Shown piece after piece: positions 27,200 to 36,668 of a stretch of DNA of 64,000 nt (position 1 is the stretch's first letter; each line of letters begins with the position of its first letter). The DNA comes from Fibrella forsythiae. GTDB lineage: Bacteria; Bacteroidota; Bacteroidia; Cytophagales; Spirosomataceae. The position numbers and the translations under genes are program-made. The stretch lies in contig NZ_JAFMYW010000002.1 in NCBI RefSeq assembly GCF_017353175.1, forward strand, positions 310,001-374,000, in the 5' to 3' direction. The notes beneath the pieces were generated by a model. That model was not told where the DNA came from. It did not search any database and saw nothing but the letters and a program-made list of their open reading frames with translations.

Positions 27200-28312
27200 C
27201 TAGCCGAGAAATACTTTCTTGCCGGTGTTGGCAGCTCGATAAATGGCTTCGATGACGCGCATGTCTTTGCGGCCTTCTTCGCCCGAAATGTGCGATGGGA
27301 GTGGTTTGTTGCTCAGAATGTGGCTGGCGATATCGTCGAGTTGGGCGGCTTGCTGGTTAATGACCGGAAAATTGAACACGCTTTGGCTGGTTTTCCCTGC
27401 GAACGGGCCGTAACTCAGGGCCGGGCTTAGCTCAAACGTACCCTCATCGGCGGTGGCGAAGAAACGGTCGATGTTGCAGTTGGCAGTCGTGGCTGAGGTG
27501 CAGACGGCCCCACTCGGGAAATACAGTTGCCACATAATGTTTTCCTCCACTTCCTTGAACCGGTCGTGCATCGTTACCGGGCCGTATTGGGCGGTGACGG
27601 CTATAGGCTCTTCGCCCAGTACGTAGCGGCTGCTCTGCACGCAGTAGACGCCCAGGTTCATCAGGGGGCCTCCCCCCGCCATGGCTTTGCTGAGGTGCCA
27701 GTCGTCGGCGGCGATGCCCGCCAGCCGGTAGCCCAGGGCCGCTTCAATGAAACGTACCTGACCGAATACCTTTTCCTGTCCCAGTCGTTTGATCTCGATG
27801 TGGTGCGGTTCGTAATGCAGCCGGTAGCCAACCGCCAGTTGTACGCCCGCTTTCTGGCAGGCGGTAATCATTTCCTGGCAATCACGTTCCGTAAACGCCA
27901 TCGGTTTCTCCACGATCACGTGCTTGCCCGCTTTGGCCATCCGCAGCGTGTATTCCTTGTGCATCCCGTTGGGCAGGGTGATGTAGACCAGGTCAATGTC
28001 CGGGTTATTGGCCAGTTGGTCGAGCTGCTGATACGAGTAAATGTTCTTGTCTGGCAGGCCAAATTCGGCTTTCCACTGCGCCGCTTTGGCCGGTGTGCCC
28101 GTAATGACACCGCTGAGCTGGCAGTAGTGCGAGTCGGCCAGGCCGCTTTTCAGCACGTTGGCGTAGCGCCCCAGTCCGCAGATTGCGATGTTCAGCTTTT
28201 TGGCCTGCTCCGGCTGAGCGAAGGCAGACGCCACAAGGGTAGGGGAGAGCGTCGACGCGCCGATGCCGAGACCAAGATTGCCGATGAATGAACGTCTGGA
28301 GTAAGTAGCCAT
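27200..28312 (-). CDS. Gfo/Idh/MocA-family oxidoreductase with Tat signal
   Basis: This 370-residue NAD(P)-dependent oxidoreductase starts at the ATG at 28312, which gives a twin-arginine leader (YSRRSFIGNLGLGIGAS); a longer frame upstream has no signal. The Rossmann part starts NIAICGLGRYA, and EKPMAFT carries the catalytic Lys of the family. The later (alpha/beta) domain binds the sugar-like substrate. Tat-exported members are common in Bacteroidota and act on sugars or glycans in the periplasm with a tightly held cofactor. It is convergent with the foreign helicase gene, only 29 bp apart. A possible promoter with TACTTTG lies just upstream. Substrate unknown. Confidence 0.88.
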   Translation of the reverse strand: MATYSRRSFIGNLGLGIGASTLSPTLVASAFAQPEQAKKLNIAICGLGRYANVLKSGLADSHYCQLSGVITGTPAKAAQWKAEFGLPDKNIYSYQQLDQLANNPDIDLVYITLPNGMHKEYTLRMAKAGKHVIVEKPMAFTERDCQEMITACQKAGVQLAVGYRLHYEPHHIEIKRLGQEKVFGQVRFIEAALGYRLAGIAADDWHLSKAMAGGGPLMNLGVYCVQSSRYVLGEEPIAVTAQYGPVTMHDRFKEVEENIMWQLYFPSGAVCTSATTANCNIDRFFATADEGTFELSPALSYGPFAGKTSQSVFNFPVINQQAAQLDDIASHILSNKPLPSHISGEEGRKDMRVIEAIYRAANTGKKVFLG

Positions 28313-28647
28313 GATGCCGCGTTTATGACGCCAAAGTAGGTTCGCCCGGCCGCGCCATCCAATGAGCAAAAGGCCCAAAGGCAGATTCGGTGCGGTGAAT
28401 GGCAATCGGGCTGGTGTGGACAAGTCTCACGTTGGTAGGTAATCGCTGCGTTCATCGGAATGCGTTGGGGGCTCGACAAAGGATCAAATGAGAACAACTG
28501 CGACATTGGCGGAAGTAGCAGAACACCAGTCTGGATTCAGGAACAACGAAATAGCCTTAGTTGGGCAAGGTTTGGGTTTGTTTGTAAATAGTGCCGTTTT
28601 TTGACAGATGTCGGCTCTGTTAAGCAGTTAAACCGACTCAGGCAATT
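28313..28647. other. Divergent intergenic gap, no gene seen
   Basis: This 335-bp gap separates two divergent genes. On the reverse strand a TTG-N21-TACTTTG pair just above the oxidoreductase start could be its promoter. I see no convincing promoter for the NTF2-like gene and no hairpin or RNA. Confidence 0.3.
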
Positions 28648-29016
28648 ATGGACAATAAGCAATTACTGGAAGACAGCCTCCTCAAGGTGTGGAGTGAACG
28701 GAACGATGAACAACGGCTCGCCGTGATGCAACGGATTTATGCCGCCGATATCATTTTCTACGAGACCGATCAGGGCGAAGCCATCAAAGGACATCAGGCG
28801 ATTGATGCCCTGATCAAAACGCTGCAAAGCCAATGGCCACCTGAATTTGTCTTCTCCCTGACCAGGCCAGCCGTTTTCAACCACGGGGTCAGTCATGTAG
28901 CCTGGACACTCGGAGCTGCTCAGGCAACACCTGTTGCCAGCGGTATGGATATCGCTATCATTGAGAACGGACTCATTAAAGAGCTGTATCTGTACCTGGA
29001 TGCACCCGCTGGTTAA
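28648..29016 (+). CDS. NTF2-like (SnoaL-type) small protein
   Basis: This 122-residue protein begins MDNKQLLEDSLLKVWSERN and has the cone-shaped NTF2-fold pattern: an N-terminal helix, DIIFYETDQGEAIKGHQAID, then strands WTLGAA and DIAIIENGLIKELYLYLD. Members include small isomerases, hydrolases and ligand-binding proteins; the sequence gives no catalytic pair I can trust. It has no signal peptide and should be cytoplasmic. It precedes an ArsR/AHSA1 pair but has its own gap on both sides, so a shared role is uncertain. Confidence 0.75.
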   Translation: MDNKQLLEDSLLKVWSERNDEQRLAVMQRIYAADIIFYETDQGEAIKGHQAIDALIKTLQSQWPPEFVFSLTRPAVFNHGVSHVAWTLGAAQATPVASGMDIAIIENGLIKELYLYLDAPAG

Positions 29017-29180
29017 AGCAATTGGTAAGTTGGTTGACCTGTTGGTTCCTGCGCACAGGTAGCCCCGGTTAATCAATGCCAACGTCCCTCTGCCAGGCGC
29101 GGTATGGGTACGTATTGGAACACCTCAAAATCAGCCGCGTTCGGGCCACTTTTTATCGATCAGAAAAAATGTACGAATTA

Positions 29181-29226
29181 TTGCGAAACCGATTGGTTGC
29201 GCGTATATTTGCAACCAATCGGTTTC
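29181..29226 (+). promoter_or_regulatory. Promoter with overlapping 16-bp operator for the ArsR gene
   Basis: A TTG (29181-29183), 20 nt, then TATATTTG (29204-29211) match the Bacteroidota -33/-7 promoter. A perfect inverted repeat, arms 29185-29200 (GAAACCGATTGGTTGC) and 29211-29226, encloses the -7 box. A dimeric regulator bound here would block polymerase, so autorepression by the ArsR protein 18 bp downstream is likely. Confidence 0.8.
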
Positions 29227-29244
29227 GTTATTTGCGCATCACCC

Positions 29245-29571
29245 ATGAGGAGAGACATTTTTCAGGCAATCGCCGACCCAACGAGGCGGGCCATTATCGC
29301 CCTGATTGCCTTACAGGCAATGACACCGAACGACATTGCCGACAACTTTAACACGACCCGGCAGGCGGTATCGAAACACCTGCGCATTCTCACGGAATGT
29401 GAACTGGTGAAACAGGAGCCTCAGGGCCGGGAGATTTATTACTCGCTTGAGATCGACAAACTGAAAGAGATAGACAACTGGATAGCCCAATACCGAGCCA
29501 TTTGGGAAACCCGGTTTAATCAACTTGACGACGTATTAACCAGTATTAAACAACAGCAAAATGAACAGTAA
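29245..29571 (+). CDS. ArsR-family winged-helix regulator
   Basis: This 108-residue protein starts at the ATG at 29245 ([20 protein letters not shown]), the classic opening of metal-independent ArsR regulators paired with AHSA1 proteins; the longer frame upstream runs through the promoter and is rejected. The recognition helix is [14 protein letters not shown], followed by the wing [11 protein letters not shown]. It lacks the ELCVCDL-type metal site. The last 11 nt overlap the AHSA1 gene, so the two are co-translated. It probably binds the inverted repeat at 29185-29226. Confidence 0.92.
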   Translation: MRRDIFQAIADPTRRAIIALIALQAMTPNDIADNFNTTRQAVSKHLRILTECELVKQEPQGREIYYSLEIDKLKEIDNWIAQYRAIWETRFNQLDDVLTSIKQQQNEQ

Positions 29572-30088
29572 CCTACTATTTGACTTCACCGTCGACAAAT
29601 CACAAAAGGCGGCATTCATCACCCGGGAATTCGCGGCCGAACTCCCATTGGTTTGGGATGCGTTTACCAAACCCGAACTACTGGACCAATGGGTTGCCCC
29701 CAAGCCCTGGTCATCTAAAACAAAGTACATGGATTTTAAGGTGGGTGGCCGCCGGTTCTACGCGATGGTAAGCCCGGAAGGACAGGCCCGTTGGTCGCTT
29801 CAGGAGTATACGTCGATCACGCCGAAGACCAATTATACGATGTATAATTCGTTTGCCGACGAAAACGAAAATCCTGAACTGCCGGGTTCTGAATGGGATA
29901 CGACGTTCAGCGAGAAAGACGGCATCACCACTGTGCGCATCGTTATCAAAAATGAATCACTTGACCGCATGGAGCGCATGATTGCCATGGGCTTCGAAGT
30001 AGGGTTCAAAATGTCTGTCGATAACCTGGAACAACTACTGGCCGACTTATCGAAACAACAGCAGATAGCTAACGCTCAATCCCATTAA
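29561..30088 (+). CDS. AHSA1/SRPBCC-domain protein
   Basis: This 175-residue protein has the START-like SRPBCC fold of the AHSA1 group: [20 protein letters not shown] at the N-terminus, QWVAPKPW, then [13 protein letters not shown] and the long C-terminal helix [20 protein letters not shown]. Members bind hydrophobic ligands or assist Hsp90-like chaperones; many are encoded with an ArsR regulator, as here (11-nt overlap). It is cytoplasmic. The role is not known beyond the fold. Confidence 0.88.
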   Translation: MNSNLLFDFTVDKSQKAAFITREFAAELPLVWDAFTKPELLDQWVAPKPWSSKTKYMDFKVGGRRFYAMVSPEGQARWSLQEYTSITPKTNYTMYNSFADENENPELPGSEWDTTFSEKDGITTVRIVIKNESLDRMERMIAMGFEVGFKMSVDNLEQLLADLSKQQQIANAQSH

Positions 30089-30206
30089 TCACGGGGATTG
30101 GCATGTTCACCGATCAGTTCGGTGTTCAGTGGATGCTCGACTTCGATCCTAAACGCGGCGAAAACGCGTAAACAGACAAGGCGATTAGTAGGTCTTTCGC
30201 TGGCTG

Positions 30207-30232
30207 GTTGGCTTCGCGAGCTAGCGCAAAGC
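30207..30232. repeat. Fragment of the dispersed GCTTCGCG hairpin family
   Basis: The sequence GGCTTCGCGAGCTAGCGCAA near 30208 shares the GCTTCGCGAG(C/T)TAGC word with the 47640 element. It lies in the 316-bp gap after the AHSA1 gene. The rest of the gap is the permease 6 control region and a terminator. Confidence 0.35.
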
Positions 30233-30269
30233 AATTAATTATGTAAGCCTCTCGATGATGGCTCGGAGC

Positions 30270-30376
30270 GGACAGCGGTTGTCCATAATCGGACAGCCAG
30301 ACTCGCCTATATGTTGTGGGAAAAGCCTTCAGGACGTACCTGAGGGCTTTTTTTTATAGCTGGCACCGCATTTGAT
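30270..30376 (+). promoter_or_regulatory. Shared permease control region (permease 6 unit)
   Basis: GGACA (30270-30274), N5, TGTCC (30280-30284), N6, GGACA (30291-30295). After 65 nt comes TGGCA-N5-TTTG at 30361-30376, 28 nt before the PadR ATG. As in the permease 4 unit, a terminator hairpin lies in the spacer. Confidence 0.6.
30321..30355 (+). terminator. Intrinsic terminator hairpin with long T-tract
   Basis: AAAAGCC(T)TCAGG pairs with CCTGAGGGCTTTT around the loop ACGTA, and eight T follow the stem. It ends whatever transcript comes from the ArsR/AHSA1 unit before the PadR promoter element. Confidence 0.8.
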
Positions 30377-30404
30377 CGACATTGTCGGATAAAATGGATC
30401 AGGT

Positions 30405-30743
30405 ATGAAACGAGCCTTTCTGGGAGAATTTGAGGAAGTGGTCTTGCTGACCGTGGCTATCCTCGACGAGGGTGCATATGGCGTTACCATCACGCAGGAG
30501 ATCGAGCAGCAAACGGGCCGGTCGGTGGGGTTCAGTACCGTGCATACCACACTGCAACGGCTGGAAGAGAAAGGATTTCTGTCGTCGACGATGGGTGGTG
30601 CCACGGCCGAGCGGGGTGGTCGGCGGAAGCGCTTTTTCGCCGTTACGGCGGCGGGCCGAAAAGCACTGGCCGAAGTGAAGCAGGTACGTACCCAATTGTG
30701 GGATGCCCTGCCTCCGCAAACACTGCAACTCATGGGAATCTGA
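30405..30743 (+). CDS. PadR-family transcriptional regulator
   Basis: This 112-residue regulator begins MKRAFLGEFEEVVLLTVAI, with AYGVTITQEIEQQTGRS, VHTTLQRLEEKGFL and ERGGRRKRFF. It is followed after one nucleotide by the permease 6 start at 30745, so coupling is by reinitiation rather than overlap. The nearest relatives in the window by eye are the PadR genes at 44569 and 4666. It is the first gene of the seven-permease block that runs to 50980. Confidence 0.93.
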   Translation: MKRAFLGEFEEVVLLTVAILDEGAYGVTITQEIEQQTGRSVGFSTVHTTLQRLEEKGFLSSTMGGATAERGGRRKRFFAVTAAGRKALAEVKQVRTQLWDALPPQTLQLMGI

Positions 30744-30744
30744 C

Positions 30745-33402
30745 ATGCGCATGAACAAGCACCCTAATCCGCCGCGCTGGGCGCAGACGCTGCTGCGTTG
30801 GTGGGCACACCCCGATACCGCCGAGGAAGTACAGGGCGACCTGCTCGAACTCTACGACCACTGGGTACGTACCGAAACGTCGGACCGCCAGGGCCGCCGC
30901 CGGGCCAACTGGCGCTATAGCCTGAGTGCCCTGAAACTGCTGCGACCACTGGCCCAATTAACCCACAGGTCCAGCCGCTATGCTGACTACTATCAATCTC
31001 CGCTGTCTCTAAGTCCTGCTATGTTACGCAACTACATCAAAATTGCCTTCCGCAACCTGACCCGGAATAAGGTTTTTTCGGGTATCAACCTGCTGGGACT
31101 GTCTACGGGCATTACCGTTTGCCTGCTGATCTTCCTGTTCATCATGAATGAGTTCAGCGTCGATAATTTCCACAAAAACGGAAAGAACATCTACCGCGTG
31201 ATGCGGGGCATTGAAAACGAAGGCAAAGAGACGGCGGTCGCCTATCTGTCGGGACCGTATGCGCCCGCCCTGCTGAACGACTTCAAGGGCCAGATCGCGC
31301 AGGCGGTGCGCGTAAACCCAACCGATGCGCTGGTGACGTCCGAAGATCAGTCGTTTCACGAGCGGAAAATCATCGATGCTGACCCTAACTTCTTTACCTT
31401 CTTCACGTTCCCTCTGCTCAAAGGCGACCCGGCTACCGTACTGACCGACCCGGCCAGTGTGGTGCTGACCGAATCGACGGCTAAAAAGTACTTTGGCACC
31501 ATCGACAACGCCCTGGGCAAAATCGTTAAAATCGACAAAAGCCTGGCCGTGAAAGTTACCGGCATTGCGCAGGACGTACCCGCCAACTCCCACCTGGATT
31601 TTGATCTGGTAGTGCCGCTGGAAAACTACAAAGACCGGAGCTGGATGAACGTCTGGATCAACAACGGCCTGTATACCTATGTGCAGCTGGCACCAACAGT
31701 CAGCGAGGCGCAGGTTGAGCGTAATTTTCCGCGCTTCGTGGATAAATACATGGGCCAGATTCTGAAACAGGCGGGCTTCCACTTCAACCTGTCGCTCACG
31801 CCCCTGCCCGCTATTTACTTCGAACAGGCTGCCTTCGACAGTGTAAAGCACGGCGACAAAAAAGTGGTCTATATCTTCCTGTCGATTGCGATCCTTATTC
31901 TGCTGGTGGCCTGCATCAACTTCATGAACCTCTCCACCGTTCGGGCGGTCGAGCGCTCAAAAGAGATTGGCGTTCGTAAGGTGTTGGGCGCCATAAAAGG
32001 GCATCTGGTGTGGCAGTTTATCGGCGAATCACTGTTGCTGGCGACGTTCGCGTGCGTGCTATCGATTGGGATGCTCGTGCTGGTGTTGCCCTTCTACAAA
32101 CAGCTGCTGGGTTACCCCCTGAACCTGTCCGTTTATGCGTTGCCGATCCTGCTGTTTCTCCTCGCAATCATTGTGGTGGTGGGTTTTCTGTCGGGCAGCT
32201 ACCCGGCCTTTGTGCTGGCGGCCTTTTCACCCATTCAGTCGCTGAAAGGGAAATTACGGATGGGCAGAGGGGGTACGTCGCTGCGGCAGATATTGGTGGT
32301 GGTGCAGTTCAGCATTTCAATCCTGCTCATGCTCGGAACGGCCATTGGTACCCAGCAGATGCGTTACCTCAAAAACAAGCAGCTGGGCTACAATAAGGAG
32401 CAAACCCTGGTGATCCCCATCGACAACGACGACATCTATAATTTCTTCCTGGGCCATAAAGATGAACTGCTGTCGCAGAATAGGGTAGAGGCCGTTTCGA
32501 TGATGTCGGGCGAGCCGGGTGGCTTTTTCGATGGACTTATGTTCGACGTAGAGGCGCACCCCACCCGCTGGAAAGCCCGAACGGAGTTTGCCGATTTCGA
32601 TTTCGTGAAAACATTGGGGCTGAAACTCATTGCGGGGCGCGATTTCTCACCGCAGTACCCCACCGATACCGCTCGCGCTGCCCTGATCAACCGAACGGCG
32701 GCATCCCGGCTCGGCTGGACGCCCGACCAGGCCGTTGGCAAGTGGCTTAAAAGCACCCTGCGCGACAGCACGAACCGCATCATCATTGGCGTGATAGAGG
32801 ATTTCAATTTTCTGTCGCTGAAGGAAGCGATCGAACCCTTGGTGATTGCACCGAACTCCGACCGTCGGGCGGCGCTGATCAGGCTTCGGCCCGGTGGTAA
32901 CCTGACGGCTACCGTAGCTATGATTCAGCAGCTATATGCCAAAACGCGACCGGCCTACCCGTTTGAATACCACTTTTTAGACCAGCAGTTCGACCAGTTG
33001 TACAAGACGGATCTGCGTCAGCAAACCATCATGAGCGTTTTCGCGGGGCTGGCCATTTTCATTGCCTGTCTGGGGCTGTTTGGGCTGGCTACGTTTTCGG
33101 CTCAGCAACGGACCAAAGAGATCGGCGTGCGCAAAGTGCTCGGTGCATCCGTGGGCAGTATTGTCACGTTGTTGTCCAACGATTTTCTGAAGCCGGTCAG
33201 CATCGCCATTCTGATCGCCAGTCCGATTGCCTGGTGGGCGATGAGCAACTGGCTGCAGGGCTTCGCGTACCGCATCGACATCGAGTGGTGGCTGTTCGTG
33301 CTGATAGGCCTGCTAGCTATCGGCATTGCGCTACTGACGGTCAGCTTCCAAAGCATCAAAGCCGCTCTGGTTAATCCGGTAAAATCATTGCGGTCGGAAT
33401 AA
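30745..33402 (+). CDS. MacB/FtsX-type permease with prefix domain (permease 6)
   Basis: This 885-residue permease starts at ATG 30745 (or 30751); a longer frame from 30703 overlaps the PadR gene and is rejected. The prefix domain (about residues 8-65) reads AEEVQGDLLELYDHWVRTET. The first helix sits at about 105-128, and the coupling loops read RAVERSKEIGVRKVLGA and QQRTKEIGVRKVLGAS. It ends SLRSE. The SLRSE end and the sequence before it are nearly shared at DNA level with most other copies. Periplasmic domain one carries FDLVVPLENYKDRSWMNVW. Confidence 0.9.
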   Translation: MRMNKHPNPPRWAQTLLRWWAHPDTAEEVQGDLLELYDHWVRTETSDRQGRRRANWRYSLSALKLLRPLAQLTHRSSRYADYYQSPLSLSPAMLRNYIKIAFRNLTRNKVFSGINLLGLSTGITVCLLIFLFIMNEFSVDNFHKNGKNIYRVMRGIENEGKETAVAYLSGPYAPALLNDFKGQIAQAVRVNPTDALVTSEDQSFHERKIIDADPNFFTFFTFPLLKGDPATVLTDPASVVLTESTAKKYFGTIDNALGKIVKIDKSLAVKVTGIAQDVPANSHLDFDLVVPLENYKDRSWMNVWINNGLYTYVQLAPTVSEAQVERNFPRFVDKYMGQILKQAGFHFNLSLTPLPAIYFEQAAFDSVKHGDKKVVYIFLSIAILILLVACINFMNLSTVRAVERSKEIGVRKVLGAIKGHLVWQFIGESLLLATFACVLSIGMLVLVLPFYKQLLGYPLNLSVYALPILLFLLAIIVVVGFLSGSYPAFVLAAFSPIQSLKGKLRMGRGGTSLRQILVVVQFSISILLMLGTAIGTQQMRYLKNKQLGYNKEQTLVIPIDNDDIYNFFLGHKDELLSQNRVEAVSMMSGEPGGFFDGLMFDVEAHPTRWKARTEFADFDFVKTLGLKLIAGRDFSPQYPTDTARAALINRTAASRLGWTPDQAVGKWLKSTLRDSTNRIIIGVIEDFNFLSLKEAIEPLVIAPNSDRRAALIRLRPGGNLTATVAMIQQLYAKTRPAYPFEYHFLDQQFDQLYKTDLRQQTIMSVFAGLAIFIACLGLFGLATFSAQQRTKEIGVRKVLGASVGSIVTLLSNDFLKPVSIAILIASPIAWWAMSNWLQGFAYRIDIEWWLFVLIGLLAIGIALLTVSFQSIKAALVNPVKSLRSE

Positions 33403-33483
33403 GCGTATCGAAGGTATAATTGGGCAACCTTTTTTCTACCAGTGTTGTGTCCCTGACGGGAGGGGGAGTGTTTAGCTGAAAGC

Positions 33484-33589
33484 GTACATCGACTGTCCAC
33501 AAACGGACAATGGCGGTGTACGCTTTTTGGATAAAAAGGCCGCTCAGCAGTTAGAAATGGGGTTTTGTGGATATGGCATTGCATTTGAT
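33484..33589 (+). promoter_or_regulatory. Shared permease control region (permease 7 unit)
   Basis: GTACA (33484-33488), N5, TGTCC (33494-33498), N6, GGACA (33505-33509). After 64 nt comes TGGCA-N5-TTTG at 33574-33589. A CTAATCA word at 33604-33610 precedes the PadR ATG. AGCGTACA at 33481 and TGTACGCT at 33517-33524 add an outer inverted pair around the array. Confidence 0.6.
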
Positions 33590-33617
33590 CAGCAAAAGTA
33601 GAGCTAATCAATACTGC

Positions 33618-33962
33618 ATGAAACGGACGTATCTGGGTGAGTTTGAAGAGGTGGTCCTCCTGACGGCGGCCGTGTTGGCACTACAGGATCAGGCGTATGG
33701 CGTGGCCATCACCCACGAGATCAACGAACAGACGGGCCGGGCCGTGCGTCTGAATCAGATTCATACCGCCCTGCAACGGCTGGAAGAGAAAGGCATGGTC
33801 TCCTCACACATGGGCGACCCTACCGCCGAACGGGGTGGCCGGCGCAAACGGTTGTTCACTGTCACGGCCTATGGACAGCGCACGTTGCAGGAGATTCAGA
33901 CCGTACGCACAACCCTGTGGGACCGGCTACTGGCACCACTTATACCCACTCTGAGTGTATGA
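33618..33962 (+). CDS. PadR-family transcriptional regulator
   Basis: This 114-residue regulator starts at ATG 33618 (MKRTYLGEFEEVVLLTAAV); an upstream in-frame start at 33567 would read through the promoter element and is rejected. Landmarks are AYGVAITHEINEQTGRA, IHTALQRLEEKGMV and ERGGRRKRLF. It has a two- to three-residue insertion (LALQDQAYG) compared with the other copies. Its stop overlaps the permease 7 start as ATGA at 33959-33962. Confidence 0.93.
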   Translation: MKRTYLGEFEEVVLLTAAVLALQDQAYGVAITHEINEQTGRAVRLNQIHTALQRLEEKGMVSSHMGDPTAERGGRRKRLFTVTAYGQRTLQEIQTVRTTLWDRLLAPLIPTLSV

Positions 33963-36586
33963 AAAGGCCCGACGCATTACCAACTCCGCCCCGCGTCGCC
34001 GACCGGCTGCTGAGCTGGTTTGTAGCGCCACATCTACGCGAAGAGGTGCTGGGTGATCTGCACGAAGAGTTTGCCTGGCAGGTGGCGCGCATCGGCGAGC
34101 GGTGGGCCCGCTGGCGCTACTGGTGGGATGTGCTGGGCTTCGTTAAACCCCGCTTCATCCGCCGCCTCAACCCCAAGTACTCAACCCCAAACCCAACGGA
34201 CATGCTACGCACCTATCTCAAAATCGCCCTTCGCCATCTGGTCAAGAACAAGGGCTATTCGGCCATCAACATTGGTGGACTGGCCGTGGGTATGGCCGTG
34301 GCGATGCTCATTGGCCTGTGGATGTACGACGAACTGTCGTTCAATACGTACCATCAGCACTACGACCGCATTGCGCTGGTCATGCAACAGCAACTCGAAG
34401 CCGGCCAGATCGCGACCAACAACGCTACGCCCATGCCGCTGGAGGCAACATTGCGAACCGAGTACGGCGAGTCGTTTAAACACATCGTGCTGGCTTCCTG
34501 GACAGGTGGACATATTCTGGCGGCTGGCGATAAGAAATTCACCGAGACTGGTAATTACATGCAGCCCGGTGTGCCCGATATGCTTTCTCTTAAGATGCGC
34601 AAAGGCACACGGGACGGCTTGCGGGAGCCCGCGTCGATTTTACTGGCCGAATCGGTGGCTAAGGCCTATTTCGGTGAGGCGGACCCCATTGGCCAGCTTA
34701 TGCAACTCGACAACAAACTGGATGTACGGGTGACTGGCGTTTATCAGGATTTGCCAGCCAATTCCAGCTTTAGAGACTTACAGTTTATTGCCCCCTGGGA
34801 TTTATACGTAAACAGCAAAGACTGGCTGATCAAGTCGAAACAATTATGGGACAACAACTCGTTTCAGACCTACGTTCAGCTCGCCGACAACGTGGATATG
34901 GCAGCTGTGTCGGCACAGATAAAGGGGGTGAAACGCGCTCATGTTGATGCGAAGCTGGCGCAGCAAAAACCGGACGTGTTTCTCCAGCCGATGAGCCGGT
35001 GGCATCTCTATTCGGAGTGGAAGAACGGCGTCAATACCGGCGGCCGGATTCAGTATGTATGGCTTTTTGGCCTGATCGGCGCTTTTGTGTTGCTGCTGGC
35101 CTGCATCAACTTCATGAATCTCAGCACGGCCCGTTCCGAAAAACGCGCCAAAGAAGTGGGGATTCGCAAAGCCGTAGGGTCAGTACGAACCCAGCTGATC
35201 AGTCAGTTTTTTAGTGAATCGCTACTGGTGGTCACCCTTACGTTTGTGCTGGCCTTGTTGAGCGTGCAACTCCTGCTGCCAGCCTTCAATGAAATAGCCG
35301 ATAAACAACTGACCATTCTCTGGTCATCGCCTGCGTTCTGGCTGTTGAGCCTTGGATTCGTCCTGCTTACCGGGCTGATCGCAGGCAGCTATCCGGCCTT
35401 TTACCTGTCTTCGTTTCAGGCTGTCAAAGTCTTGAAAGGCACCTTTCGGGCGGGTCGTTTTGCGGCTGTTCCCCGCCAGGTGTTAGTCATCATTCAGTTC
35501 ACGGTTTCCGTCACCCTGATCATTGGGACGATCATCGTTTTCCGGCAGATTCAATTCGCAAAAGATCGCCCGGTTGGGTATAGCCGGGCAGGACTCATCA
35601 TGCTCGGCATGACGCAGGAAGACGTACACGCCCATTTCGCGACTATACGGACTGAGTTGATACAGGCAGGAGCCGTGGCTGAAATGGCCGAATCGGGTAG
35701 TCCGGCTACGGGGCTATGGTCCACCCAGAATGGGTTTAGCTGGAGGGGCGAGTCGACAGATGAACAGGTGGGATTTGGGACCATTTTTGTCTCGCACGAG
35801 TTTGGCAAAACGGTGGGCTGGCAGTTCAATGCTGGGCGGGATTTTTCGCGGGCCTATGCAACCGACTCGTCGGCTATGGTGCTGAATGAGGCGGCGGTCA
35901 GGTTCATGGGCCTTAAAAACCCGGTAGGTACGTTCGTGAAGTGGGAAGGGAAGTCGTGGAAAATCATTGGCGTCATCAAAGACATGGTCATGGAGTCGCC
36001 GTATGAACCTGTCCGGCGAACGGTTTACATGATCAACAACGGCTCGGGCAATGTGGTGACCCTACGGATAAACCCGAATCGGAACGTACCTGGCGCATTG
36101 AGCACGATCGAGGGCGTTCTTAAGAAATATGCAGCCGGTATCCCGTTTGATTATCAGTTTGTGGATCAGGCGTATGCACAGAAGTTTGGCGATGAAGAAC
36201 GCATCGGCAACCTGGCATTCCTATTTGCTGGCCTGGCTATTTTTATCTCTTGCCTGGGCCTGTTCGGGCTGGCCTCGTTCATGGCCGAGCAACGCACCAA
36301 GGAAATCGGTGTGCGTAAAGTGTTGGGCGCGTCGGTGCTGAACCTGTGGAGTTTACTATCCAGAGATTTTGTGCTGCTGGTTGTCATTGCCTTCACGGTT
36401 GCTGCCCCAACAGCCTGGTATTTTCTGCACAACTGGCTGCTGAAATATGAGTACCGCACTACCATATCGTGGTGGATTTTTGCCGCCTCGGGCGTGGGGG
36501 CGTTGCTGGTTACGCTGTTGACGGTCAGCTTCCAAAGTATCAGAGCCGCGCTGATGAATCCGGTAAAAAGTTTACGGAGCGAATAG
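33959..36586 (+). CDS. MacB/FtsX-type permease with prefix domain (permease 7)
   Basis: This 875-residue permease starts in the ATGA overlap with the PadR stop. The prefix domain reads APHLREEVLGDLHEEFAWQV, almost the same as in permease 12. The membrane part resembles permeases 5 and 9 (NIGGLAVGMAVAMLIGLWMY). Coupling loops: RSEKRAKEVGIRKAVGS and EQRTKEIGVRKVLGAS; end SLRSE. The prefix matching one copy and the body another again suggests module exchange within the array. Confidence 0.9.
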   Translation: MKRPDALPTPPRVADRLLSWFVAPHLREEVLGDLHEEFAWQVARIGERWARWRYWWDVLGFVKPRFIRRLNPKYSTPNPTDMLRTYLKIALRHLVKNKGYSAINIGGLAVGMAVAMLIGLWMYDELSFNTYHQHYDRIALVMQQQLEAGQIATNNATPMPLEATLRTEYGESFKHIVLASWTGGHILAAGDKKFTETGNYMQPGVPDMLSLKMRKGTRDGLREPASILLAESVAKAYFGEADPIGQLMQLDNKLDVRVTGVYQDLPANSSFRDLQFIAPWDLYVNSKDWLIKSKQLWDNNSFQTYVQLADNVDMAAVSAQIKGVKRAHVDAKLAQQKPDVFLQPMSRWHLYSEWKNGVNTGGRIQYVWLFGLIGAFVLLLACINFMNLSTARSEKRAKEVGIRKAVGSVRTQLISQFFSESLLVVTLTFVLALLSVQLLLPAFNEIADKQLTILWSSPAFWLLSLGFVLLTGLIAGSYPAFYLSSFQAVKVLKGTFRAGRFAAVPRQVLVIIQFTVSVTLIIGTIIVFRQIQFAKDRPVGYSRAGLIMLGMTQEDVHAHFATIRTELIQAGAVAEMAESGSPATGLWSTQNGFSWRGESTDEQVGFGTIFVSHEFGKTVGWQFNAGRDFSRAYATDSSAMVLNEAAVRFMGLKNPVGTFVKWEGKSWKIIGVIKDMVMESPYEPVRRTVYMINNGSGNVVTLRINPNRNVPGALSTIEGVLKKYAAGIPFDYQFVDQAYAQKFGDEERIGNLAFLFAGLAIFISCLGLFGLASFMAEQRTKEIGVRKVLGASVLNLWSLLSRDFVLLVVIAFTVAAPTAWYFLHNWLLKYEYRTTISWWIFAASGVGALLVTLLTVSFQSIRAALMNPVKSLRSE

Positions 36587-36668
36587 GGCTCGGTTGAGTT
36601 GCCTGAATTAACAGGGAAAGCAGTTCAGGTACGTTCCAAAGCACCGTCTGACTTTTTAGTCCGTCAGC

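Noticed and set aside
27527-28291. 254-residue open frame opposite the oxidoreductase
   Set aside because: It is a shadow of the Gfo/Idh/MocA gene, whose Tat motif, Rossmann motif and EKP motif are clear in the reverse strand.
29104-29244. N-terminal extension of the ArsR protein
   Set aside because: It would translate through the promoter and operator, and the family starts at [15 protein letters not shown].
33567-33617. Upstream start for the PadR gene before permease 7
   Set aside because: The extension overlaps the TGGCA-N5-TTTG element, and all other PadR copies start at the M-x-x-x-x-LGEFEE block.
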